Assembly (NCBI RefSeq): GCF_023115355.1
Contig: NZ_CP096019.1
Coordinates: 1,116,001 to 1,180,000, forward strand
Reading direction: 5' to 3'
DNA: 64,000 nucleotides
Source: Halocatena salina
GTDB lineage: Archaea; Halobacteriota; Halobacteria; Halobacteriales; Haloarculaceae
Shown here: one piece after another, positions 36,500 to 45,198 of the stretch
How the letters are laid out: every line of letters starts with the position of its first letter
Position numbering within the stretch: position 1 is the first letter of the stretch
The notes under the pieces: generated by a model
The model's database searches: none
The model's input: the letters and a program-made list of their open reading frames with translations, nothing else
Told to the model about the DNA's origin: nothing
Made by a program: the position numbers and the translations under genes

Positions 36500-37261
36500 T
36501 CATCCCCCGAGCGTCCGGGGTTTCGTGTTCGTCGGTTCGTCGATCGGACCGTCCGCTTGGAGGAGAGCGATTCCGATCCCGACTTTTACGAGGAGATCGA
36601 GGAGGAGATACGCGAGCAACAAACCGGTCGTCGGGAGGACATCGAGAACGTGACCGAGCAGCCACACGACTGGATACAGTCCGAAGAGTACGATAACGAG
36701 GTTCCGGACCATGCTGAACAGCATTGCTACTTCCGTCGACCGTTCGGCAGCAGCACGCGAGAGCGGACGGACCAACAGTACGAAGACGCTGAGATAAGCG
36801 AGAACACTCGCTCCTAACAGCGCGAGCCGAAACGTTTCCGCGTCTAGTCCCCCCATTCCCCGGTTGGTGAGCACCGTTGCGAGACCGAGCACCATCATCG
36901 ACGCGTCGAAGCCGACGAGTGCGGCTGCTGTCCGGCGCGTCCCGGCCGCGAGTAGTACGAGCGCGAGTAGTATCAGTGGTGTAGTGAGGAGCCAGTCCAC
37001 GAAATGGAGCCAATACACTGTGTGTAGTTCGCTGCCGTACCGTACTGTCATCGTGCCGTAACCGAGCGTCAACAGTAGGTACGTGAGACCACCGATAGCG
37101 GCGACCGCGACGGTGAGTACCGACAGTTTGCGTTTCGTCGGGTCCGTTTCCCCCCATCCGGTCTTGAGGAAGTAGCCGGTTGCGAGCACCAATGCGATCG
37201 TTCCAAGGAGTAACCAGATCCGACCGCTATCGATGGCCTCAGCCTGTAGCAACACTGCCAT
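36500..37261 (-). CDS. Type 1 (microbial) rhodopsin, atypical
   Basis: A 253-residue seven-helix retinal protein from ATG 37261; a TATATTT-like box about 30 bases upstream supports a leaderless start, although the frame is open to 37435. Helix G has DLLVK with Schiff-base Lys226 and counter-ion Asp222. Helix C reads YWLHFVDWLLTTPL. By alignment with bacteriorhodopsin, D85 is kept (D89), R82 is His86, D96 is Ala100, D115 is kept (D119) and W182 is Phe193. Loss of the proton-donor Asp argues against efficient pumping and suggests a sensor or another activity. No transducer gene is adjacent. Confidence 0.88.
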   Translation of the reverse strand: MAVLLQAEAIDSGRIWLLLGTIALVLATGYFLKTGWGETDPTKRKLSVLTVAVAAIGGLTYLLLTLGYGTMTVRYGSELHTVYWLHFVDWLLTTPLILLALVLLAAGTRRTAAALVGFDASMMVLGLATVLTNRGMGGLDAETFRLALLGASVLAYLSVFVLLVRPLSRAAAERSTEVAMLFSMVRNLVIVLFGLYPVVWLLGHVLDVLPTTGLLLAYLLLDLLVKVGIGIALLQADGPIDEPTNTKPRTLGG

Positions 37262-37287
37262 CGAACTGGCTATCGAGAGTGTCTGAC

Positions 37288-37297
37288 TTATATTTGA
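37288..37297 (-). promoter_or_regulatory. TATA box of the rhodopsin gene
   Basis: The minus strand reads TCAAATATAA here, 27-36 bases upstream of the ATG at 37261. This spacing favours that start over upstream ones. Confidence 0.55.
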
Positions 37298-37406
37298 CTT
37301 TTCGACGCAGCCACCAGTAATGTGTGCATCCCGTGAATACATCACACGGCTGTAGGATGGCAGCTGCTGCGAATCGGATTCACAGCGCGTGTAGTTGCGG
37401 CGCTCG

Positions 37407-38318
37407 TCATTGGCGGAGCTGGGCAGTGGTCTCACCGTCGTGCTCGTCCGTTTCGACGAGACCGTCGGCTTCGAGATCGGAAAGCAGCTCTCGGAGCCAC
37501 GCCCGGCCGTATTCGCCGTCGGGGCTATAATCGACCCGGACGCGCGGTCCGAGAGTGTCTAGTGGGAGTTCGTCGTACTCTTTGAGGACCGAGATCACGC
37601 GGCCTCGCATCTGTCGCCGGCTGCCCTCGAATTCGGGCTGGGTCGGGACGTCCGGCGCGGTGAAATCGCCCGTCTGGTAGGCGTGACACCACTCGCGCCA
37701 CGGACAGCCGGCGGCGTCACACCGAGGCGTCTTCTGACACGCAACGCCGCCGAGTTCCATGATGGCGTTGTTCCACACCCGGGACGCCCCCTCGGGCATC
37801 AACTCCGCAGCGGTGTCCTCGAACGCCGCGTCTGAATCCGGAACGTCGAACGCCCGGTACAGTACGCGTTTGACGTTGGTGTCGACGACGGCATTGCCCT
37901 CGTTGAACGCGAAACTGGCGACCGCGTTGGCCGTGTAGGGACCGACGCCCTGAAGCGATCGTAACGCCGTGGGCGAGGTGGGGAACTCGCCGTCGTGCTC
38001 GTCAAGTACCTGCTGTGCTGCGGTGTGAAGATATTTCGCTCGGTTGTTGTAGCCCAGTCGGTGGTCGGACCAGAACGACACTACGGCACCTCGCTCCGCA
38101 GCGGCGAGATCGGCCACCGTAGGCCATCGATCGAGAAACGCCGTCCACGCTTTTTCGACCCGTTCCAGCTGTGTCTGTTGGCTCATCACTTCCGACACAA
38201 GGATCGCATACGGATCGGTGGTCCGTCGCCACGGGAAATCACGATGGTCGGACTCGTACCATTCGATGAGCACCGCGCGAACGTCGCCAGTGTCCTCGGG
38301 AAGGGAGGCTGCTTCGGT
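37407..38318 (-). CDS. mutY: A/G-specific adenine glycosylase MutY
   Basis: A 303-residue base-excision-repair glycosylase that removes adenine opposite 8-oxoguanine. The start is ATG 38318 (MTEAASLPEDTG). Motifs are the catalytic-Glu segment LVSEVMSQQTQLERV, the helix-hairpin-helix LQGVGPYTANAVASFAF with catalytic Asp in VVDTNVKRVL, and an iron-sulfur loop CQKTPRCDAAGCPWREWC whose spacing (5-4-5) differs from the bacterial 6-2-5. The C-terminal part is a winged-helix-like domain rather than a MutT-like domain. It lies upstream of the rhodopsin on the same strand with a 145-base gap. Confidence 0.93.
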   Translation of the reverse strand, partial: TEAASLPEDTGDVRAVLIEWYESDHRDFPWRRTTDPYAILVSEVMSQQTQLERVEKAWTAFLDRWPTVADLAAAERGAVVSFWSDHRLGYNNRAKYLHTAAQQVLDEHDGEFPTSPTALRSLQGVGPYTANAVASFAFNEGNAVVDTNVKRVLYRAFDVPDSDAAFEDTAAELMPEGASRVWNNAIMELGGVACQKTPRCDAAGCPWREWCHAYQTGDFTAPDVPTQPEFEGSRRQMRGRVISVLKEYDELPLDTLGPRVRVDYSPDGEYGRAWLRELLSDLEADGLVETDEHDGETTAQLRQ

Positions 38319-38452
38319 CATTGACCCCACGTAGAAACTCCAGCCCGTAAACGATCTCGACACCGACTGGACCGGTCACTCCAACACTGCTGTCTCCCGC
38401 TTTTCGGGCAGGTACCCCGAAAGAAGAGCGAACGCGGTGTGTGTCGTAACGA

Positions 38453-38460
38453 TTTATACG
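38453..38460 (+). promoter_or_regulatory. TATA box of the TRAM-domain gene
   Basis: TTTATACG ends 20 bases before the ATG at 38481. Confidence 0.5.
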
Positions 38461-38480
38461 CTAGCCCCGTTGGTATCTGT

Positions 38481-38912
38481 ATGTCGGATTGTCCACTCGC
38501 GGACGAGTGTCCCCACTACACCGAGCGGATCGAGGGTATGGGGTGCCAACACTACAGCGAGCGCGGGGGGGCGGAGTGGTGTACCCACTACGAACAGCCC
38601 ATCCGTGAACTCAAGTCCCAACCAGTCAAACCCGGCGAGGAAATTGTCGTAGATGTGACGGACATTCACGAAAGCGGAGCTGGTGTGGGTCGAACCGAAG
38701 AGGGGTTCATCGTTCTCGTCGATGGCGTGCTACCCGAAGCGCGGGCACGGGTGCGTATTACTACCGTCCGATCGAATCACGCCCGCGCGGAGGAACTCGA
38801 ACGGCTCTCGATACCGGACGAAGAAGAGACCGAAACCGAAACGGAGTCCGACGACGAGCGGCCTCTCAACCGCCAACGCCTCGGTAGCCGGGACAACTTC
38901 TGGGGATCGTAG
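38481..38912 (+). CDS. TRAM-domain protein with N-terminal cysteine cluster
   Basis: A 143-residue protein from ATG 38481. The N-terminal 45 residues hold a cysteine/histidine cluster (SDCPLADECPHY, MGCQHY, WCTHYEQP), likely zinc-binding. Residues about 55-110 form a TRAM domain (VVDVTDIHESGAGVGRTEEG, FIVLVDGVLPEARARVRI), a beta-barrel that binds tRNA/RNA. The tail is acidic and ends DNFWGS. TRAM-only proteins in archaea act as RNA chaperones. The leaderless promoter is clear. Confidence 0.8.
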   Translation: MSDCPLADECPHYTERIEGMGCQHYSERGGAEWCTHYEQPIRELKSQPVKPGEEIVVDVTDIHESGAGVGRTEEGFIVLVDGVLPEARARVRITTVRSNHARAEELERLSIPDEEETETETESDDERPLNRQRLGSRDNFWGS

Positions 38913-38972
38913 TCCACTCGCCCGTGTCGTGCACCCGATCGGTCGGGATTGGGACTACAGTGGACACTCCGC

Positions 38973-39965
38973 TCACCGTTCGTCGCGTTCGTCGACGACG
39001 TCTCGGACGCGTTGTGCGTGGGCAGTCGGCACGACGAGCACGCGTCCGTCGTAGGCCGCGATAGTGAGATCCGAAACACCGACAGCGCTGATGTGATTTC
39101 CGTCGCCGGCAGCGATGACACAGTCCTCGGCGTCGATCGTGAGCACGTCTCCGAGCGTGACAGTTCCGTTTTCGTCGGTGTCCAGCACCCGTCTGAGGGC
39201 GTCCCACGATCCGAGATCATCCCACGCCATGTCCGTTGGCACCATCCTGAGTCCGTCGGTCGATTCCAACACGGCGTGGTCGATACTCACCGGAGCGACC
39301 GCGTCGAACCCAGCCTGTTCGTTCCCAGCCTGTAGCGCCTCGACGAGAGGTCCAAGTTCGGTGTTTCGGGCAGCGGTGAGGAGTGCCTCGGGCGTCCAAG
39401 CGAACACGCCCGCATTCCAGTAGAAATCGTTGTAGATGTACCGAGACGCGGCTCCCGGATCGGGCTTTTCGTAAAAGCCGTCGACGATGAAGTGGTCGCC
39501 ACGGTTCTCACCGGGATTGATGTAGCCGTACTCCGTGGCCGCTCGCGTCGGTTCGATGCCGAGAGTTACAAGCTGGTTCGTCTCATGAGCGACGGTCATC
39601 GCGTGCTGTGCGGCCGATGCGAACGAGCGACCGACGTAGTGGTCGCTGGGAACGCACAACAACACCGGATCGCTCGCTACATCGCGCAAGCGGTGAGCGG
39701 CGTACACGAGCGCCGGGCCGGTGTCTTTTCCCTGCGGTTCAGTTATGACCGTCGCGTCGGGTGCGTGCTCGGGTATCCGGTCGGCGTATTCGGGACGAGT
39801 GAGCACGTACACCGCGTCGACAACTCTCTCGACGCGCTGAACCGTCCGAGACAGCAACGACGACCCGTTCTCGTCGAACGAAAGGAACTGTTTCGGATGA
39901 GCGTCCGAACTGGCGGGATACAAGCGTGTTCCAACACCTCCAGCCAGTACGACTGCGATCTGCAT
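38973..39965 (-). CDS. Mannose-1-phosphate guanylyltransferase-like sugar nucleotidyltransferase
   Basis: A 330-residue nucleotidyltransferase from ATG 39965 (MQIAVVLAGGVGTRLYP). The pyrophosphorylase signature GGVGTRLYPxSxDAHPKQF is that of ManC-type enzymes, followed by LCVPSDHYV, FYEKPDP and NAGVFAWTPEALL. It makes GDP-mannose (or a related NDP-sugar) for glycosylation of S-layer proteins and could feed the glycan cluster at 1-7.8 kb. The C-terminal cupin isomerase domain of bacterial ManC is absent. Confidence 0.88.
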   Translation of the reverse strand: MQIAVVLAGGVGTRLYPASSDAHPKQFLSFDENGSSLLSRTVQRVERVVDAVYVLTRPEYADRIPEHAPDATVITEPQGKDTGPALVYAAHRLRDVASDPVLLCVPSDHYVGRSFASAAQHAMTVAHETNQLVTLGIEPTRAATEYGYINPGENRGDHFIVDGFYEKPDPGAASRYIYNDFYWNAGVFAWTPEALLTAARNTELGPLVEALQAGNEQAGFDAVAPVSIDHAVLESTDGLRMVPTDMAWDDLGSWDALRRVLDTDENGTVTLGDVLTIDAEDCVIAAGDGNHISAVGVSDLTIAAYDGRVLVVPTAHAQRVRDVVDERDER

Positions 39966-40029
39966 GGCTGGCAGTTTTAGGGGAGCAAACAAATCACCTC
40001 GGAACCATCACAATGGAACACCTGTTCGG

Positions 40030-40314
40030 TCACCACGTCTCGATCAGTCCGTCTTCGATATCCTCGACACAGCCACGGCAGTCCTGATGGTCGGGATCGA
40101 AACACGGTGGGCGACCCTCCTCGTCGAGCGGGACCGCCCGCCGCTCGACGTGGCGTCGACAGACGATGTGTGCGTTTCCGTCATCGTCAGTTGGAACGTC
40201 AAACGACGCCGCGTTTTTGGAGGAGTTGTACGCCTGTCTCGCTTTCGCCCACTGAGAACCAGCCGATCGAAACGTCGAGCGCAACAGCAGTTCGAGTCGC
40301 CGACGAGAGGACAT
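40030..40314 (-). CDS. Hypothetical protein with C-terminal Cys/His motif
   Basis: A 94-residue protein. The N-terminus is basic (MSSRRRLELLLRSTFRSAG). The C-terminal part holds HIVCRRHVERR and CFDPDHQDCRGCVEDIEDG, which could form a zinc site. The family is not recognised. It lies divergent from the RPA operon, across repeat copy C. Confidence 0.6.
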   Translation of the reverse strand: MSSRRRLELLLRSTFRSAGSQWAKARQAYNSSKNAASFDVPTDDDGNAHIVCRRHVERRAVPLDEEGRPPCFDPDHQDCRGCVEDIEDGLIETW

Positions 40315-40349
40315 GGGTGGGCGTTGGTACGGAGATCATAAAAACCGTC

Positions 40350-40402
40350 CCACCACTTTTTGCGTGAGAGTATACTCTGCACACCCTCACTGGCTCTCAG
40401 CC
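40350..40402 (+). repeat. Degenerate palindromic repeat, copy C
   Basis: CACCACTTTTTGCGTGAGAG, then a loop, then ACACCCTCAC resembles one arm pair of copies A, B, D and E, but the closing ACGCAAAAA arm is lost. It lies in the divergent promoter region upstream of rpa. Confidence 0.4.
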
Positions 40403-40525
40403 GAGAAGACCGTCCCGTTCGCTCAAGCACAATTTTTCACTTTCACCCCACTCACGACAGTTTTTATGGTATCGAGAACCAACCAACATACGTCTCCCAT
40501 CGAAAACACGCGGAGACGGAGCACT

Positions 40526-41452
40526 ATGACGGAACTACGCCAGTTAGCGGAATCGGTACACGCGCAGTTTTCCGACCACCTCGACGTGGATGTCGACGAG
40601 ATCGAAGAACGTCTCGAAACGCTCGTCTCGGAGTACAAGGTGCCACCAGAGGAAGCCCGCCGGAGTCTCGTGAACAATTACCTCTCGGAGACGGAGATGG
40701 ACCGAGAACAGCTGTCAGACGGCACCACGGATCTGACACCACTGTCTGAAATCGATACCGACGAGGAGTGGATCGACGTTCAAGCGAAAGTCCTCGAACT
40801 GTGGGAGCCTCGCAACGACGCGATCTCCCAAGTAGGACTACTGGGCGATGAGTCCGGACGAATCAAGTTCGTCTCCTTTACGACAAGCGACCTACCGCTA
40901 CTCGAAGAAGATACGGTCTACCAGCTCAGTAACGTCGTCACAGACGAGTACGACGGACGATTCTCGGTGAAGCTCAACCGGACGACGAGCATCCAACAGC
41001 TCGATACGGATATCGAGGTCGGTGACGACACGACCGAAATCAAGGGCGCGCTCGTGGACATCCAACGCGGGAGCGGTCTCATCAAACGGTGTCCACAGGA
41101 GGACTGTACGCGGGTGTTACAGAACGGTCGCTGTTCGGAGCACGGGGAGGTCGAAGGCGAGTTCGATCTCCGCATCAAAGGCGTGCTTGACGACGGTTCG
41201 ACGGTCCAAGAGCTCGTGTTCGATCGAGAAGCGACCGAGGAGCTGACCGACATCACGCTGGACCGGGCCAAGGAGATGGCGATGGACGCGCTTGATACGA
41301 GCGTCGTGACCGACGAAATGAAAGCGGCGACGCTCGGTCAGTACTACCGGGTTCGCGGTCCGATGCTCGGCCGATATCTGCTCGTCAACGAGTTCGAACG
41401 GCTCGGGTCGGTAGATACGAACGAAGCTCTCACCAAAGTGAGGTCGATCTGA
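40526..41452 (+). CDS. rpa3: Single-stranded DNA-binding protein RPA (replication factor A)
   Basis: A 308-residue protein from ATG 40526 (MTELRQLAESVH). One or two OB folds cover about 75-190 and include DVQAKVLELWEPRNDAISQVG. A zinc finger near residue 189 (CPQEDCTRVLQNGRCSEHG) is typical of archaeal RPA. Length and pairing with an RPA-associated gene match the rpa3-rpap3 operon of Haloferax rather than rpa1 (longer). It coats ssDNA in replication and repair. Confidence 0.88.
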   Translation: MTELRQLAESVHAQFSDHLDVDVDEIEERLETLVSEYKVPPEEARRSLVNNYLSETEMDREQLSDGTTDLTPLSEIDTDEEWIDVQAKVLELWEPRNDAISQVGLLGDESGRIKFVSFTTSDLPLLEEDTVYQLSNVVTDEYDGRFSVKLNRTTSIQQLDTDIEVGDDTTEIKGALVDIQRGSGLIKRCPQEDCTRVLQNGRCSEHGEVEGEFDLRIKGVLDDGSTVQELVFDREATEELTDITLDRAKEMAMDALDTSVVTDEMKAATLGQYYRVRGPMLGRYLLVNEFERLGSVDTNEALTKVRSI

Positions 41453-41453
41453 A

Positions 41454-42185
41454 ATGAGTGACGAACGATCCAACGACGATATCGACTATTCGGGAAGCAA
41501 CGCTGACTCCGACAGCACCGGAACCGACGAGACCGAGTCCAACGCCCGACAGGGCAGTCCTGACACGACGAACACCGACAACAGCGACACCGGTGGACAA
41601 CGGCGACAGGTCGCCCGTCGGGTGTTCGCAAGCGAGTTCAACGACGCGACGTACACGTTCAAAGAATCCAACGAGGATCGCGCGCCCGTCTATGCGCTCC
41701 TTCCGACGGGTGAGCGTGCAAACCGCGTGTTCATCGCCGGAACGCTCACCGAAACCCAGGATGTCGGCTCGGAAAGCGAATACTGGCAAGGCCGGGTCGT
41801 CGATCCGTCGGGAACGTTCTTCGTGTACGCCGGACAGTACCAGCCCGAGGCAGCCACCGTACTGCGCGAGGCCGAGCCACCGGTGTACGTCTCGATCGTC
41901 GGGAAACCCCGAACGTACGAGACGGACGACGGCGCTGTGAACGTCTCCCTCCGGCCCGAATCGATCTCGATTACCGACGCCGAGACCCGTGACCGCTGGG
42001 TCGTCGAAACTGCGCTCCGAACCGTCGAGCGGGCGGCTGATACCGAGACGGACCCGACCGAGTACGATCAGATGGCTGCCGAACGATACGAACGATCGCC
42101 CGAACAGTACAAGCAGGACGCGATCGGCGTTCTCGAAGAACTCGACGCCGACACGGAAACCCAGACAGCCGACCCGACACCGTAA
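41454..42185 (+). CDS. rpap3: RPA-associated protein
   Basis: A 243-residue protein (COG3390-type) whose ATG is 1 base after the rpa stop. The N-terminal 50 residues are a Ser/Asp/Thr-rich linker. The core (RRVFASEFNDATYTFKESNE, RVFIAGTLTETQDVG, FFVYAGQYQPEAATVL) is an OB-like domain. The acidic C-terminus includes PEQYKQDAIGVLEEL. In Haloferax, RPA and its RPAP partner form a complex. The tight spacing supports co-expression. Confidence 0.85.
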   Translation: MSDERSNDDIDYSGSNADSDSTGTDETESNARQGSPDTTNTDNSDTGGQRRQVARRVFASEFNDATYTFKESNEDRAPVYALLPTGERANRVFIAGTLTETQDVGSESEYWQGRVVDPSGTFFVYAGQYQPEAATVLREAEPPVYVSIVGKPRTYETDDGAVNVSLRPESISITDAETRDRWVVETALRTVERAADTETDPTEYDQMAAERYERSPEQYKQDAIGVLEELDADTETQTADPTP

Positions 42186-42277
42186 CGGCGCTCGAACCTT
42201 TTTACTCACATAGACGTACTATTTCATTGTGGTGTCTGACGAACGGTTAAGTGGATGGAGAGAGTATGCGGCCAACG

Positions 42278-42685
42278 ATGGGCAACAAGAACAAGACGAT
42301 CTCGTTCCGTGTCAATGAAGACGTCTTCGAGGTGTTACGCGACATCGCCGAGGAACGAGACATTTCCTTATCAGCTGTGTTCCGAGATTACGTGGACCAG
42401 CTCGTTGCCCACGACGGACAGGTTCGGATCGTCCCCGAACACGAGATCAACGACGACACGCCCGAACAGGAGACGTTCCCGCCGAAAGTAGAGGTCCCGA
42501 AAAGCTTCGTCCGCGAGCACGAGCGGCTCGAACTCGAAGCCGAACATCTCCGCGAGCAACTCGATGAGTACAAACGGTACGTGACCGAACTGACGCAACA
42601 GCTCGATGAGTACAACGACGAGGATATCATCGTTCTCGATGATCTCGACGATTCCGACGGCGACGACACATACCGGCTTGGATGA
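42278..42685 (+). CDS. Ribbon-helix-helix protein with coiled coil
   Basis: About 135 residues. The start is probably ATG 42278 (MGNKNKTISFRVNE), although GTG 42251 and ATG 42266 are in frame. The N-terminal TISFRVNEDVFEVLRDIAEE is a ribbon-helix-helix (CopG/MetJ-like) dimerisation and DNA-binding unit. It is followed by a charged coiled coil (ERLELEAEHLREQLDEYKRY) and an acidic tail. A DNA-binding or structural role is likely. The targets are unknown. Confidence 0.75.
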   Translation: MGNKNKTISFRVNEDVFEVLRDIAEERDISLSAVFRDYVDQLVAHDGQVRIVPEHEINDDTPEQETFPPKVEVPKSFVREHERLELEAEHLREQLDEYKRYVTELTQQLDEYNDEDIIVLDDLDDSDGDDTYRLG

Positions 42686-43302
42686 CGAGTGACACCGTCT
42701 GAACGTCTCGTTCGTTCGCACATCCCATACACTATCTATCTCTATCACTTTCGTATACCCAACGCGGTGGGAAAACGATCGCTCGCTCGATCACCAGTCG
42801 TAGCGATGATGCGCCGTCGAAATGCGATTACTAAACCCACCCCTACCGGACACTGTCCTCTGGCTGCCGAGGTCGAGCCGGTCGAGTCGCCCAGTTTGCA
42901 GACGACGCTGGCCCGTGGCGGTTCAACGAACTGGAAACACGACTCAGCATTCCACCGAATACGCTGACCTGGCGACTGAAAGAATTCGAAGCATTCGAGT
43001 TGCTCACCCGGGAGACACGGGAAACGGTACCACCGCACGTTGTGTATACTGCGACGCCGAAAGCGATCGAACTCCAGGCAGTGCTCCAGTATCTCACTCT
43101 CTGGTCGATGAGATCGAAAAATCAGCCAGCTGCCTCAAAGACCAAAGACACGAACGAGCAGAAAAGCGGAAAGGCAGCTGTGAGTGAGGTCAGTTCGTCG
43201 AGCGATCATACGAGGTTACCCGACACGGACTAGCAGAATCCGGACAGTAGCGTACGTTGGACACGCGCCGTATTCTTCCGATCGTGCGGTTACAAGAGAC
43301 GC
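42686..43302. other. Region without an intact gene
   Basis: About 620 bases between the ribbon-helix-helix gene and the minus-strand gene ending at 43303. It contains only the broken HxlR-like sequence described separately; 43234-43302 shows nothing. Confidence 0.5.
42806..43233 (+). pseudogene. Broken HxlR-type transcription regulator
   Basis: From about 42860 one frame reads VAQFADDAGPWRFNELETRL, then SIPPNTLTWRLKEFEAFELL, then PPHVVYTATPKAIELQAVLQ. This is the winged-helix core of HxlR-family regulators. That frame has no start: a TAA precedes it at about 42835. An ATG at 42806 in another frame begins MMRRRNAITKPTPTGHCPLA, whose GHCPL resembles the HxlR N-terminal cysteine motif, and then goes off frame. 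A frameshift and probable loss of the first helices are inferred. Confidence 0.55.
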
Positions 43303-43755
43303 TCACGTGAGTTCGTCGATCCGGTCGCTGACGCGGGTTGCGTGGGCGTCGTTGCCTTCGACGCGTGCGAGATCCTCGACCGCTTCGAGAGTCCGAACGG
43401 AGTCGTCGAGAAACGAAAGCACGTCTCCGGGATAGGCGTACACCATGTAGTCATCGCCCATCACGTCGACGATCGCGTCGGGACCGAGACCTTGCTCGCG
43501 CAACGAGAGGAGATACCGGATGAACTGCCGTTCTGGGTAGCCGGTGTACAGTTCGGCCTCGGTTTCACAGTCGAGGAAGTCGTTGGCGAAATCGAGGAGG
43601 CGGTCTTGGGTCGCCGTATCGAGGTTCGACAGTCCCTCCCCGGAGTAGAGCACGTCCATCGTTGCGCCCGCGAACGCGCTTTTCGGGATGGAGGTGTCGA
43701 GCTGGGAGACGATCTGGCGATGGTTTTTCAGATAGATCTTGTCCGTGATAGCCAC
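43303..43755 (-). CDS. Conserved haloarchaeal protein, divergent from XPB
   Basis: About 150 residues from a GTG at 43755 (VAITDKIYLKNHRQIVSQLD); the frame extends to 43815 without family-like sequence. A helical, acidic protein with GYPERQFIRYLLSLREQGLG and VDVMGDDYMVYAYPGDVLSF. I recall close relatives in many haloarchaea (possibly DUF5814-type) but no established function. It is divergent from the XPB-Bax1 genes with about 110 bases between the starts. Confidence 0.7.
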   Translation of the reverse strand: MAITDKIYLKNHRQIVSQLDTSIPKSAFAGATMDVLYSGEGLSNLDTATQDRLLDFANDFLDCETEAELYTGYPERQFIRYLLSLREQGLGPDAIVDVMGDDYMVYAYPGDVLSFLDDSVRTLEAVEDLARVEGNDAHATRVSDRIDELT

Positions 43756-43866
43756 ACCCTGTTGAGGCCACCAAGAATGATAAATGAACTGGCTCGAGTG
43801 GGTTCGACGGTCCACTCGGACACGCCGAAGGGAGGAGTTTTAGCTGGCGAGCACCCACGGCCGGCT

Positions 43867-45195
43867 GTGGCGGTGCTTTCGTTCGAGGACGGAACGATCC
43901 GGATCGAGGGGATGGATTCGGAGCTTTCAGGCGTCGAATACGATCCCCGGTCTCGGACCCACCGGGTGCCGGCGTATCGATACCGACAGCTCCGCGAGAC
44001 GCTTTCGGAGCGCGATATCGACTACGAAGATCGGGTGCTCGACGTACCAGCGTTGGAGTTCGACTCGGCGTACGAGCTCCGGTCCTACCAACAGAACGCG
44101 CTCGAAGCGTGGCGCGACAACGACGAGCAGGGCGTGATCGAGCTACCGACCGGGAGCGGCAAGACGGTCATCGGGATCAAAGCGATCGAGACGTGTTCGT
44201 CGCCCGCGCTCGTCGTCGTCCCTACGATCGATCTCCTCGAACAGTGGCACCGGGAGCTCCGAACGGAGTTTCCGACGCCGGTGGGACGACTCGGTGGTGG
44301 AACCCAAGAGATCGAACAGCTCACCGTTTCGACGTACGATTCGGCGTATCTCAGAGCGGACGAACTCGGCGACCGGTTCGGGCTGGTGGTGTTCGATGAG
44401 GTTCACCATCTCGGGGGAGAGGGATACCGGGACATCGCCAGGTTGCTCGCCGCGCCAGCACGGCTCGGTCTCACGGCCACGTTCGAGCGTCCCGATGGGG
44501 AACACGAGACGGTCGCAGCGCTGATCGGTGAGTGTGTCTACCGGCTCGACGCGGACGATCTCGCGGGTGAACACCTCGCGTCGTATGATATCAAGCGGTT
44601 GCGTGTCTCGCTCACGCCCGACGAACGAGACCGGTATGAGGAGGCACAGGGAACGTTCACCGACTACCTCCGGCGTTCGAACCTCACCCTCCGGGACGGA
44701 AGCGATTACCAGAAGTTGGTGATGCGTTCGGGCACCGACCCACAGGCACGGGAAGCACTGCTCGCCAAACAACGCGCACGGGACATCATGCTGCACGCCG
44801 ACCAAAAGGTCACGACGCTCGAACGCCTGCTCGATCGGCACCGTGACGATCGCATCATCGTGTTCGCAGTGGCGACCGATTTCGTCTACCGGCTGTCCGA
44901 GCGGTTTCTCATCCCGGCGATCACTCACCACACCCCTGTGGGCGAGCGCCGCGATATCTTAGACCGGTTCCGAGACGGGCGCTACTCACGGATCGTCACC
45001 GCGAACGTACTCGATGAAGGTGTCGACGTTCCCGACGCAACTGTCGGCGTCGTGCTTGCCGGAAGCGGGAGCGAACGGGAGTTCACCCAACGGCTCGGTC
45101 GGCTCCTCAGACCCGGTGAAAGCGAGCGAGCGCTGTTGTACGAGGTCGTGACCGAGAACACCACAGAAACGAACATCGCCCAGCGGCGTCGATAA
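43867..45195 (+). CDS. xpb: DNA repair helicase XPB (Rad25)
   Basis: About 442 residues from GTG 43867 (VAVLSFEDGTIRIEG). An ATG at 43777 is a possible alternative, giving 30 more residues. It has an N-terminal damage-recognition-like domain, then two RecA lobes with IELPTGSGKTVIG, DEVHHLGGEGY, GLTATFER, IIVFAVATDFVYRL, VTANVLDEGVDVPD and QRLGRLLRPG. Archaeal XPB is a 3'-5' translocase in nucleotide-excision repair. The next gene encodes its nuclease partner Bax1, 3 bases away. Confidence 0.92.
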   Translation: MAVLSFEDGTIRIEGMDSELSGVEYDPRSRTHRVPAYRYRQLRETLSERDIDYEDRVLDVPALEFDSAYELRSYQQNALEAWRDNDEQGVIELPTGSGKTVIGIKAIETCSSPALVVVPTIDLLEQWHRELRTEFPTPVGRLGGGTQEIEQLTVSTYDSAYLRADELGDRFGLVVFDEVHHLGGEGYRDIARLLAAPARLGLTATFERPDGEHETVAALIGECVYRLDADDLAGEHLASYDIKRLRVSLTPDERDRYEEAQGTFTDYLRRSNLTLRDGSDYQKLVMRSGTDPQAREALLAKQRARDIMLHADQKVTTLERLLDRHRDDRIIVFAVATDFVYRLSERFLIPAITHHTPVGERRDILDRFRDGRYSRIVTANVLDEGVDVPDATVGVVLAGSGSEREFTQRLGRLLRPGESERALLYEVVTENTTETNIAQRRR

Positions 45196-45198
45196 GCC

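Noticed and set aside
36500-38318. Rhodopsin with an adjacent transducer gene, as in sensory-rhodopsin operons
   Set aside because: Neighbours are a ferredoxin and MutY; no HAMP or methyl-accepting domain is encoded in the window.
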